From NCBI GenBank assembly GCA_025963615.1, contig JAOQAL010000016.1:1-7264 (forward strand): 7,264 bases of DNA. Reading direction: 5' to 3'. A program made the translations under genes and the position numbers. Numbering within the stretch: position 1 is the stretch's first letter; the number at the start of each line of letters is the position of its first letter. The stretch comes from Chitinophagaceae bacterium. GTDB lineage: Bacteria > Bacteroidota > Bacteroidia > Chitinophagales > Chitinophagaceae. Positions 1-7,264 of the stretch are shown here, piece after piece. The notes beneath the pieces are model-generated. The model was not told the DNA's origin and made no database searches. It worked only from the letters and a program-made list of their open reading frames with translations.

Positions 1-1016
<1,016 letters not shown>

Positions 1017-1340
1017 TTAACTGCTGAATTTTTTTTTAGAAGGCGCAAAGGTAAGTCATGAGTGCGAGGAATAAAAAAGAGATGAAACGGGCTGAAATTG
1101 AAGAAGTTGGCCACGGAGTTCATTTATTTGGCCTGGTATACGGTTAACCCTTTGATTTGAGCAAACTTTTTATTTAATCAGTTTATACATCATGCACGTT
1201 CCGTTTATATTCAACTTTACCTGTCAGGTGATGATACTCCGGATTTTATAAATGCTTTTTTATCCTTAAAATAATTTTTGTCTTTTTATTCTCTGCATTG
1301 TTTAATAAAGAATCTTCTTAGGGGTCCCCGGGTGATTTAA
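1017..1340. other. Intergenic region with no gene seen
   Basis: This 324-nt gap separates two minus-strand genes. It holds the presumed 3' untranslated region of the TPR-like gene and, at its left end, the leader and candidate promoter of the ABC-F gene. Between about 1231 and 1320 it is strongly A/T-rich. Two small symmetrical sequences stand out: ACCTGTCAGGT (1219-1229) and GGGGTCCCCGGG (1321-1332), the latter starting 9 nt past the stop of the TPR-like gene. Neither makes a convincing hairpin followed by a T-run, so no terminator is called. No tRNA, known RNA motif or credible ORF was seen. Confidence 0.6.
1046..1053 (-). promoter_or_regulatory. Candidate Bacteroidota -7 element for the ABC-F gene
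   Basis: Read on the minus strand this is TACCTTTG, an exact match to the Bacteroidota -7 consensus TAnnTTTG. It lies 29 nt before the ABC-F start codon, which would give a 5' leader of about 20-25 nt. No TTG-type -33 element is visible at the usual distance, only a T-rich stretch near 1072-1079, so the promoter call is tentative. Confidence 0.45.
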
Positions 1341-2906
1341 CTAATCATTGTTGACCGGTGATTTTCCTCTTTTCGAGGCCTTGAATTTTCTGGCTATCAC
1401 CTCCTGCACCTTCTCATTGTACACTTTGCTTTCCAGCCAGGAAATAACGTCCAAGTAACTGAAGGCCCTTGTCTCCAGTGGGTTACCTTCATACTTCTTC
1501 AGTTTCTCCAGCAATTTCTGGAACTCCGGTTTTAATGCTTTGGCACCTACCCGGAATGATCGGCGAAGGAACTTAAACATTTCTTCTTCCACCAGGCTGA
1601 GATTTTCCATCCGGGCCATAAAGCGGTAAACAGATTTGATAAGATATTCCAGTAAATCAAAATTTCCCAGTTCATAGTGGGCAATCAGGTGCAGTAAGCG
1701 GGCATAGCATTGCAGATCCGTGCGCAGGTCCACTTTCCAGTTGATAATTTTATTGAGATAATCAATGGCTTTCTCATTCATACCGGCACCGAAATAAAGA
1801 CAGGCTATTTTGTAATAAAAAACCAGGATGCGGTGACGGTCCAGGAAGAGTTCATATTCTTTTATCTTTTCTTCAATGTAAGGAATCAGTTGCAGGCCTT
1901 CGGTAAAAGTGCCTTCAATAAAATGTTTATTGATCTTCGCGGTATTGAGATAGACGAATGTTAAAATCCGGTTGTTTTCATTCTGCTCAACAATTTTCCG
2001 GTGCGTGAATTTTTCAAATTGCTGAATCGTCTCCGAAAGTTTGCTTTGGTTTCTAAGGTCAAAATGGGCGCCCATCAGGTTGTGCATGCCTTTGATATAG
2101 TGGGCGGTTTCCACCTCTATCATGTTGGGATACTCTGTAAACAGGTCGGTCCATTTTTGCGTATAACGGTAATACTGCAGAAAATCCTGCCGTATAAAAG
2201 CATACCAGCAATAAGATTGATAAAGGTATAACCGTTCATAAAACCCTTTGGCATTTTTTGCATCTTCGGTAATATTATTTTCCAGGAAGGCTGCAATGGC
2301 TTTTTCATCTTTTGTATTTCTCGCATGCCCGTTAGTGATATACCAGCTATAAAGCTGCAATGAAAGATTAGATAGTTTGTTTGCAATGGAGAGTTTGCTG
2401 GTAACATCATCTGACTGCAGGGTCAGTTGATCTGCCCGGTCCTGCATGCTGCGGGTTATAAACAAGCCTTCTATTTTTTTTTCAAAAAATAAAATCTGCT
2501 GCAAATGAGTCAACTGGTTATTGTCGTTGGCCAGCTCTTTCATCCGGTCCAGTATTTTCAGACTTTGGTGATAAAGCCCTTTATTGAACAGAATGCGGGC
2601 ATAATCCATTTGTTCGTGCAACTGAATATCAATATTTTCTTCCTCTTTGATGGAACGCAGACTGGTAAGAATCTGCCGGTACAACTGGGCCTTCATATTG
2701 GAAAGCTGCTGCTTTTTGATGGACTTATTCTTTAATAGCTGGCTTTCAACATATTCCCCCATTTTATCCAGTGCGTCAAAAAGCATGGTGATTTTAAGGT
2801 CTTCACCGGCTGTCTTTCGCTTCATAAAAAGCTTGAAATTCCTTTTTTCGGCCTTTCCCAGTGATTTTATGAGCTGGAACAGGGCATCTGTAGAACGGTT
2901 AGGCAT
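1341..2906 (-). CDS. Uncharacterised TPR-like alpha-helical protein, 521 aa
   Basis: I do not recognise a characterised function. The protein is cytoplasmic by appearance, with no signal peptide or membrane segment, and is predicted almost wholly helical. It starts with LFQLIKSLGKAEKRNFKLFM (9-28), a KSL-KAEKR-FKLF type motif that I recall from hypothetical proteins of Bacteroidota. TPR-like helix pairs are visible at about 102-132 (YARILFNKGLYHQSLKILDR) and 363-390 (YYKIACLYFGAGMNEKAIDY), with more degenerate pairs between and at 400-430. The middle (180-275) is rich in Tyr, Trp and Phe. The C-terminus (503-516) is basic. No catalytic motif, DNA-binding HTH or kinase signature is apparent, so a scaffold or protein-binding role is the most one can infer. 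It is transcribed divergently from the leucine operon across 201 nt. The ATG at 2904-2906 is the first in-frame start and precedes the conserved-looking N-terminal motif. Confidence 0.85.
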   Translation of the reverse strand: MPNRSTDALFQLIKSLGKAEKRNFKLFMKRKTAGEDLKITMLFDALDKMGEYVESQLLKNKSIKKQQLSNMKAQLYRQILTSLRSIKEEENIDIQLHEQMDYARILFNKGLYHQSLKILDRMKELANDNNQLTHLQQILFFEKKIEGLFITRSMQDRADQLTLQSDDVTSKLSIANKLSNLSLQLYSWYITNGHARNTKDEKAIAAFLENNITEDAKNAKGFYERLYLYQSYCWYAFIRQDFLQYYRYTQKWTDLFTEYPNMIEVETAHYIKGMHNLMGAHFDLRNQSKLSETIQQFEKFTHRKIVEQNENNRILTFVYLNTAKINKHFIEGTFTEGLQLIPYIEEKIKEYELFLDRHRILVFYYKIACLYFGAGMNEKAIDYLNKIINWKVDLRTDLQCYARLLHLIAHYELGNFDLLEYLIKSVYRFMARMENLSLVEEEMFKFLRRSFRVGAKALKPEFQKLLEKLKKYEGNPLETRAFSYLDVISWLESKVYNEKVQEVIARKFKASKRGKSPVNND

Positions 2907-2946
2907 CGTAATTCAAAATAGTTAAATCCTTGTCTGTATTGCATTT

Positions 2947-2979
2947 CAAAGGTTTTAGGCCCCTTTACAGGGCGTAAAA
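2947..2979 (-). promoter_or_regulatory. Candidate promoter of the TPR-like gene
   Basis: Read on the minus strand, AACCTTTG (positions 2954 to 2947) matches the Bacteroidota -7 consensus TAnnTTTG except at its first base. A TTTT stretch (2979-2976) lies 21 nt upstream, near the position expected for the -33 element but without the usual TTG. Transcription would start near 2941 and leave a leader of about 35 nt. Confidence 0.3.
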
Positions 2980-3012
2980 TCAGCCGGTTTTTGGTTTCGG
3001 TCTACCCTTTAA

Positions 3013-3047
3013 TTTGAATAATTTCGGAAAGGTTGCTTTATCATTTG
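3013..3047 (+). promoter_or_regulatory. Possible leuA operon promoter (weak)
   Basis: TTTG (3013-3016) is followed after 22 nt by TATCATTTG (3039-3047). This resembles the Bacteroidota TTTG...TAnnTTTG promoter, but the -7 element carries one extra base in its spacer. It is the best candidate I found in the divergent region. Transcription would start near 3054, giving a leader of about 55 nt before leuA. Confidence 0.25.
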
Positions 3048-3107
3048 TCACATCAAGTTCTACAAAAATAGGCAGCCTTTTCTTTCTAATTAAAAATTCT
3101 CGGATTT

Positions 3108-4280
3108 ATGACCTCTGAAAAGATTCACATATTCGACACCACCCTTCGGGATGGCGAACAGGTACCAGGGTGCAAACTGAACACCAAAGAAAAAGTGGAA
3201 CTGGCTCTGAAGCTGGAAGAACTTGGTGTGGATATCATAGAAGCTGGTTTCCCCATTTCTTCTCCAGGAGATTTTGAATCTGTAAACCAGATAGCAAAAG
3301 TGATCAAAAATGCAACGGTTTGCGGTCTTACCCGCGCTGTTGAAAAAGATATTGAGGTGGCTGCTGCCGCCCTGAAGCCCGCCCGCCGGCCCCGTATACA
3401 TACCGGCATCGGATCTTCAGATATTCATATCAGGCATAAATTCAACACATCGAGAGAAGACATCCTGCAACGGGCGGAAAAAGCCACCCGCTTTGCAAGA
3501 AACCTGGTTCCTGATGTAGAGTTTTTTGCTGAGGATGCCGGACGGGCAGATCCTGAATTCCTGGCAAGACTGATTGAATTGGTGATTAAGGCAGGCGCTA
3601 CGGTAGTCAACATTCCTGATACTACAGGATACTGCCTGCCGCATCAATATGGTGAGAGAATTGCTTACCTCGTAAATAATGTACCCAATATTGACAAAGC
3701 GATTATATCCTGTCATTGTCACAATGATTTGGGACTATCTACGGCTAATTCGATTGCGGGCGCCATAGCCGGTGCGAGGCAGATAGAATGTACCATCAAT
3801 GGCATCGGGGAAAGAGCAGGCAACACCTCCCTGGAAGAAGTGGTGATGATTATTAAACAGCACGAATCGAGCCTGCACCTTTATACGGATATTAAAACAC
3901 AGATGCTTAATCCGGTTAGCCAATTGGTATCCGATATTATGCGGATGCCCGTGCAGCCAAATAAGGCGGTAGTTGGCAGTAATGCCTTTGCGCATTCCTC
4001 AGGCATCCACCAGGATGGATTTTTAAAGGAAGCTACCACCTACGAGATCATGACACCGGAGGAAGTAGGGGCTGGAGGTTCTAAAATTGTTCTCACGGCC
4101 AGGAGTGGACGAAGCGCGCTGGCCCATCGTTTTCAGAAATTAGGGCATGAGTTTAACCGGAATGATATTGATGTGCTTTACCAGCAGTTTTTAAAGGTAG
4201 CAGATAAAAAGAAAGAAGTGATGGACGCAGATCTCGAGGTGATGGCAAAGGATTATCAAGCTAAGGAGATTGTTTTATAA
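3108..4280 (+). CDS. leuA: 2-isopropylmalate synthase, short form (LeuA)
   Basis: Catalyses the first committed step of leucine synthesis: acetyl-CoA plus 2-oxoisovalerate gives 2-isopropylmalate. The HMGL-like TIM barrel begins at once with [10 protein letters not shown] (9-18; metal ligand Asp10, catalytic Arg14). HCHND (203-207) supplies metal ligands His203 and His205, and [14 protein letters not shown] (232-245) supplies Asn239. [14 protein letters not shown] (294-307) and the SGRSAL segment (333-338) belong to the following subdomain. At 390 residues it is about 100-130 shorter than E. coli or mycobacterial LeuA and stops where the C-terminal regulatory domain (LeuA_dimer, PF08502) would begin. 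Only 33 nt separate it from leuC, so the domain is absent rather than shifted out of frame. Homocitrate or citramalate synthase are relatives to keep in mind, but the leuCDB context strongly favours isopropylmalate synthase. The ATG at 3108 places the barrel motif at the usual N-terminal position. Confidence 0.95.
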   Translation: MTSEKIHIFDTTLRDGEQVPGCKLNTKEKVELALKLEELGVDIIEAGFPISSPGDFESVNQIAKVIKNATVCGLTRAVEKDIEVAAAALKPARRPRIHTGIGSSDIHIRHKFNTSREDILQRAEKATRFARNLVPDVEFFAEDAGRADPEFLARLIELVIKAGATVVNIPDTTGYCLPHQYGERIAYLVNNVPNIDKAIISCHCHNDLGLSTANSIAGAIAGARQIECTINGIGERAGNTSLEEVVMIIKQHESSLHLYTDIKTQMLNPVSQLVSDIMRMPVQPNKAVVGSNAFAHSSGIHQDGFLKEATTYEIMTPEEVGAGGSKIVLTARSGRSALAHRFQKLGHEFNRNDIDVLYQQFLKVADKKKEVMDADLEVMAKDYQAKEIVL

Positions 4281-4313
4281 CATGCCACAGTAATTGTTTC
4301 AATAATATAAACT

Positions 4314-5759
4314 ATGAGTGTACAGCATAAAAATAGTGAACCGGGAAACAAAGGCAAGGGTAAAACGTTGTTTGAAAAAATATGGGAAAAACACGTTGTA
4401 AAAGAAATAGACGGCGGCCCTTCTGTTCTTTACGTTGATACACACCTTATTCATGAAGTCACCAGCCCGCAGGCATTTAATGGCTTAGCTAAAAGGGGCT
4501 TGAAAGTTTTTCGTCCCAAACAGGTTGTTGCTACGGCTGATCACAATGTTCCCACATTGAACCAACACTTACCAATTAAAGAAGAATTATCCCGTATACA
4601 GGTTCAGACGCTAAAAGATAATTGCGCGAAATTCGGAATCGAATTATATGGATTGGGCCATCCTTACCAGGGTATCGTGCATGTAATCGGTCCGGAATTG
4701 GGTATTACCCAACCCGGCGCAACCATCGTTTGTGGCGATAGCCATACTTCTACCCATGGAGCTTTTGGCGCCATAGCGTTTGGTATTGGCACCAGTGAGG
4801 TGGAAATGGTATTTGCCACCCAATGTCTGATGCAGACAAAACCAAAGCTGATGCGTATCAATGTGGAAGGCGAACTGAAGAAAGGCGTTGTTTCAAAAGA
4901 TATTATTCTTTATATCATTTCACATACATCTGCGAGTGGAGCTACTGGTTATGCAGTGGAATATGCGGGTTCTGCCATCCGCAGTCTATCGATGGAAGCC
5001 CGTATGACGATTTGCAATATGAGTATTGAAATGGGTGCCCGTTGTGGGATGATCGCACCGGATACCACTACGTTTGAATATATCAAAGGGAGAGAATTTG
5101 CACCCCAGGGAACGGCATGGGACCGGAAACTGGCAGATTGGAAAACATTATATAGTGATAAGGACGCGGTATTTGATAAAGAGATTTTAATTGATGCAGC
5201 AGCGATTGAACCCATGATTACCTACGGAACCAACCCGGGAATGGGTGTGGGTGTCACCGGGCATATACCTGCTTTAGATGAGGTAGAAGAAAAAGAAAAG
5301 CCCTATTTCGAAAAGTCGTTGCATTATATGGGACTTCAACCGGGAGTAAAAATCAAGGGGAAAAAGGTAGACTATGTTTTTATTGGCAGCTGTACCAATT
5401 CAAGGATCGAAGATTTAAGAATGGTAGCCTCTTTTGTTAAAGGGAAGCATAAAGCCAATGGGGTAGAAGTATGGATTGTGCCGGGCAGCAAACAGGTGGA
5501 AGCGCAGGCAAAAGAAGAAGGCATTGATAAAATTTTTGAAGAAGCCGGCTTTTTATTGCGCCAGCCAGGATGCAGCGCCTGTCTTGGTATGAATGAAGAT
5601 AAAATACCTGCTGGCAAATATTGCATTTCTACGAGCAACAGGAATTTTGAAGGACGACAGGGCCCCAATGCAAGGACCTTTCTTGCAAGTCCTTTAACAG
5701 CTGCGGTAGCGGCGATTACTGGAGAAGTTGGCGACGTAAGAGATTATCTGCTATCATGA
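4314..5759 (+). CDS. leuC: 3-isopropylmalate dehydratase large subunit (LeuC)
   Basis: Aconitase-family large subunit. With LeuD it isomerises 2-isopropylmalate to 3-isopropylmalate through 2-isopropylmaleate. The three cysteine ligands of the [4Fe-4S] cluster are present: Cys360 in [10 protein letters not shown], and Cys420 and Cys423 in [11 protein letters not shown]. Other family motifs are TADHNVPT (74-81), [22 protein letters not shown] (within 141-162) and [10 protein letters not shown] (441-450). The 481 residues slightly exceed the usual 465-470. The excess is an N-terminal stretch of about 15 residues, polar and Lys/Gly-rich, before the normal [13 protein letters not shown] start. 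There is no Met between the ATG at 4314 and that motif, so the extended start is the only standard one. It lies 33 nt after leuA with no clear Shine-Dalgarno sequence. Confidence 0.97.
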   Translation: MSVQHKNSEPGNKGKGKTLFEKIWEKHVVKEIDGGPSVLYVDTHLIHEVTSPQAFNGLAKRGLKVFRPKQVVATADHNVPTLNQHLPIKEELSRIQVQTLKDNCAKFGIELYGLGHPYQGIVHVIGPELGITQPGATIVCGDSHTSTHGAFGAIAFGIGTSEVEMVFATQCLMQTKPKLMRINVEGELKKGVVSKDIILYIISHTSASGATGYAVEYAGSAIRSLSMEARMTICNMSIEMGARCGMIAPDTTTFEYIKGREFAPQGTAWDRKLADWKTLYSDKDAVFDKEILIDAAAIEPMITYGTNPGMGVGVTGHIPALDEVEEKEKPYFEKSLHYMGLQPGVKIKGKKVDYVFIGSCTNSRIEDLRMVASFVKGKHKANGVEVWIVPGSKQVEAQAKEEGIDKIFEEAGFLLRQPGCSACLGMNEDKIPAGKYCISTSNRNFEGRQGPNARTFLASPLTAAVAAITGEVGDVRDYLLS

Positions 5760-5871
5760 ACGGGGTTATGAAATTGAGTTGTCAGTAGATTGATGCATTA
5801 ATAAACAAAAACCCGGAGTCCTCACTTCAGTGAGAAGGTTCCGCTGATTACCGGGAGAGCGTAAATTTAAA
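5760..5871 (+). promoter_or_regulatory. leuC-leuD spacer with candidate structured RNA
   Basis: This 112-nt spacer is long for an operon whose other gaps are 33 and 32 nt. In its second half CCCGG (5812-5816) can pair with CCGGG (5851-5855). Enclosed between them is a perfect 5-bp hairpin, CTCAC-TTCA-GTGAG (5821-5834). CGCT (5842-5845), inside the outer stem, can pair with AGCG (5858-5861), outside it, which would form an H-type pseudoknot ending 10 nt before the leuD ATG. As an alternative, GGGTT (5763-5767) can pair with AACCC (5810-5814), which excludes the outer stem. No T-run follows, so it is not a standard terminator. I cannot match it to a riboswitch class I know. The pairings are read from the sequence; a regulatory role is inference. 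I saw no convincing internal promoter. Confidence 0.4.
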
Positions 5872-6501
5872 ATGAGTAAATCAATCAATATAATTAAAAG
5901 CACCGCGGTTCCACTGCAAATTGAAAACGTGGATACCGACCAGATTATTCCTGCGCGCTTTTTAAAGGCAACCAACCGGGATGGTTTTGGAAAAAATTTA
6001 TTCCGTGACTGGCGTTATGAAAACGATAACGAAATGACGCCAAAGAAAGACTTTGTTTTAAACAGCCCGATTTTTAAAGGGAGCATTTTAGTCGCCGGAA
6101 AAAATTTTGGCTGCGGTTCTTCCCGGGAGCATGCGGCCTGGGCAATTAAAGATGCCGGGTTTGATGTAGTAGTCAGCAGTTTTTTTGCCGACATTTTTAA
6201 AAATAATGCATTGAATAATTTCCTGTTGCCGGTAGTGGTAAGTGATGAGTTTTTGCAAAAAATTTTTGAAACCGTGAGCGCTGACCCCTCCAGCGAAATA
6301 ACTGTGAGCCTGGAAGATCAAGCGATCAGCCTGCCGGCGGCATCTTTGAAAACCGGACCACGGGTCGATGGTTTGGAGAGGGTAGAAACTTTTGACATTA
6401 ACAGTTATAAAAAAACATGTTTGCTGAATGGATATGATGATATTGATTATTTGTTAAGTATGAAGGATGAAATTGAATCTTATGAAACGACAAGAATATA
6501 A
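5872..6501 (+). CDS. leuD: 3-isopropylmalate dehydratase small subunit (LeuD)
   Basis: Swivel-domain partner of LeuC; the heterodimer is the isopropylmalate isomerase. The 209 residues match the usual size of about 200. Motifs in order are [14 protein letters not shown] (19-32), [24 protein letters not shown] (within 68-91, the characteristic GCGSSREHA substrate loop) and the C-terminal [22 protein letters not shown] (within 174-195). The ATG at 5872 sits just upstream of the first motif, after an A/T-rich stretch. GGGAG (5853-5857) is the only purine-rich Shine-Dalgarno-like sequence. It lies 14 nt from the start, far for an active site, and overlaps the candidate RNA stem. The gene is intact and is followed by leuB after 32 nt. 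Confidence 0.97.
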   Translation: MSKSINIIKSTAVPLQIENVDTDQIIPARFLKATNRDGFGKNLFRDWRYENDNEMTPKKDFVLNSPIFKGSILVAGKNFGCGSSREHAAWAIKDAGFDVVVSSFFADIFKNNALNNFLLPVVVSDEFLQKIFETVSADPSSEITVSLEDQAISLPAASLKTGPRVDGLERVETFDINSYKKTCLLNGYDDIDYLLSMKDEIESYETTRI

Positions 6502-6533
6502 AACCTGTACCCTGTAAAAGAAAAACCGATTAT

Positions 6534-7264
6534 ATGAAAAAGAACATTGCCGTAATTGAAGGAGATGGAATAGGACCCGAGGTGACACGTCAGTCAGTAC
6601 GTATATTAAATGCCATTGCACACGCTTATGGTCATGAATTTAATTACACCTATTGCCTGATGGGCGCTGATGCTATTGATAAAACCGGCAATCCGCTGCC
6701 GGATGAAACGATTGCTATCTGTTTGAATAGCGATGCGATTTTATTCGGTGCTATTGGCGATCCTAAATATGATAATGATCCTGCTGCCAAGGTAAGGCCT
6801 GAGCAGGGCTTGCTGAAACTGAGAAAATCATTAAAGCTATTCGCCAATATACGGCCTGTAAGCACCTATCCTTCCCTGCAGCATCTTTCACCTTTAAAAA
6901 GTAAAAATATTGAAGGGGTTGATTTTGTTATTTTCCGTGAATTAACAGGAGGAATTTATTTCGGCAAAAAAGAATTAAGTGAAGATGGTAACACGGCTTC
7001 GGATGATTGTACTTATAGCCGGGAGGAGATTGAACGGGTAGCACATCTTGCTTTTCAATATGCGCAAAAAAGAAGAAAAAAACTTACCCTGGTAGATAAA
7101 GCCAATGTACTTGAAACATCGAGGCTTTGGAGAAAAGTAGTAAAAGAATTGAGTGCTCAGTATAGCGATATAGCGGTGGATTATATGTTTGTTGACAATG
7201 CCGCTATGCAGATCATCCTGAATCCGGCGCAGTTTGATGTGGTGCTGACCGAGAATATGTTTGG
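6534..7264 (+). CDS. leuB: 3-isopropylmalate dehydrogenase (LeuB), C-terminus beyond window
   Basis: NAD-dependent decarboxylating dehydrogenase converting 3-isopropylmalate to 2-oxoisocaproate, the last leucine-specific step before transamination. The visible 243 residues are about two thirds of the usual 350-360. They include the N-terminal IAVIEGDGIGPEV (5-17), the substrate-binding arginine block LLKLRKSLKLFANIRP (93-108; Arg97, Arg107), Arg135 in FRELTGGIYFG with Tyr142, Lys189 in VDKANVLETSRLWR and Asp221 in VDNAAMQ. The sequence leaves the window at TENMFG, just before the expected DILSD metal-binding segment. Isocitrate and tartrate dehydrogenases share the fold, but the leucine-type arginine block and the operon context decide the call. 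The ATG at 6534 gives the standard N-terminus and lies 32 nt after leuD. Confidence 0.96.
   Translation, partial: MKKNIAVIEGDGIGPEVTRQSVRILNAIAHAYGHEFNYTYCLMGADAIDKTGNPLPDETIAICLNSDAILFGAIGDPKYDNDPAAKVRPEQGLLKLRKSLKLFANIRPVSTYPSLQHLSPLKSKNIEGVDFVIFRELTGGIYFGKKELSEDGNTASDDCTYSREEIERVAHLAFQYAQKRRKKLTLVDKANVLETSRLWRKVVKELSAQYSDIAVDYMFVDNAAMQIILNPAQFDVVLTENMF

Larger units (their letters stand above)
2907..3107. promoter_or_regulatory. Divergent intergenic region, TPR-like gene / leu operon
   Basis: All transcription starts for the leucine operon and for the divergent TPR-like gene are expected inside these 201 nt. A short inverted repeat, GCCC and GGGC separated by 7 nt (2959-2973), lies in the middle and could be a weak hairpin or a protein site. 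I found no leucine-rich leader peptide before leuA and no recognisable T-box, so classical attenuation is not supported here. The 20 nt before leuA are A/T-rich with no Shine-Dalgarno match. Confidence 0.6.

Noticed and set aside
1082..1147. 21-codon plus-strand ORF in the gap upstream of the ABC-F gene
   Set aside because: Very short, no recognisable sequence and no promoter; such ORFs are expected by chance.
1321..1332. GGGGTCCCCGGG just past the stop of the TPR-like gene, as a possible intrinsic terminator
   Set aside because: On the transcribed strand it allows at most a 3-bp stem with a tiny loop, and the following bases are a mixed TAAGAAG, not a T-run.
2120..2410. 96-codon minus-strand ORF inside the TPR-like gene
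   Set aside because: Lies in another frame of a longer, coherent coding region; its translation has no domain-like features.
4278..4313. Frameshift or premature stop that could have cut off the LeuA regulatory domain
   Set aside because: Only 33 nt lie between the leuA stop and leuC, so no displaced domain sequence exists downstream; the short form appears native.
5768..5788. Six-codon ORF (MKLSCQ) at the start of the leuC-leuD spacer, as a leader peptide
   Set aside because: It has a single Leu codon and no leucine run or attenuator-type terminator after it; chance is the simpler explanation.
5766..5975. Minus-strand ORF across the leuC-leuD spacer and the leuD start
   Set aside because: Overlaps leuD antisense, has no family resemblance, and is explained as a shadow of leuD.

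Overview
The window most likely comes from a member of the Bacteroidota, perhaps a Chitinophagaceae-like lineage. The grounds are moderate GC, A/T-rich leaders with no convincing Shine-Dalgarno sequences, TAnnTTTG-like promoter elements, an uncharacterised TPR-like protein of a type I recall from this phylum, and a short LeuA without the C-terminal regulatory domain. The phylum call is inference from these traits, and the family is only a guess.

Layout. Positions 1-1016 (minus strand) hold the N-terminal two thirds of a YbiT-type ABC-F ATPase, which runs off the left edge. A 324-nt gap with no gene follows. Positions 1341-2906 (minus strand) encode an uncharacterised 521-residue, all-helical, TPR-like protein. 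A 201-nt divergent intergenic region separates it from a plus-strand leucine operon in the order leuA (3108-4280), leuC (4314-5759), leuD (5872-6501), leuB (6534 to the right edge, incomplete).

The four leu genes cover the whole branch from 2-oxoisovalerate to 2-oxoisocaproate. LeuA condenses 2-oxoisovalerate with acetyl-CoA. The LeuC/LeuD isomerase converts 2- to 3-isopropylmalate. LeuB oxidises and decarboxylates the product, and a transaminase not seen here would finish leucine. All visible active-site and cluster-binding residues are intact.

This is mostly a conserved metabolic region, and I see no mobile element, CRISPR array, RNA gene of a known class, or obvious new defence or biosynthetic system. 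The most interesting signal is the 112-nt leuC-leuD gap. It is more than three times longer than the other two gaps in the operon. Its last 60 nt can form a hairpin nested inside a longer stem, with a possible pseudoknot ending 10 nt before the leuD start. This is a candidate cis-regulatory RNA that I cannot assign to a known class. The second point of interest is that LeuA lacks the domain that normally gives leucine feedback inhibition, so control may lie elsewhere.
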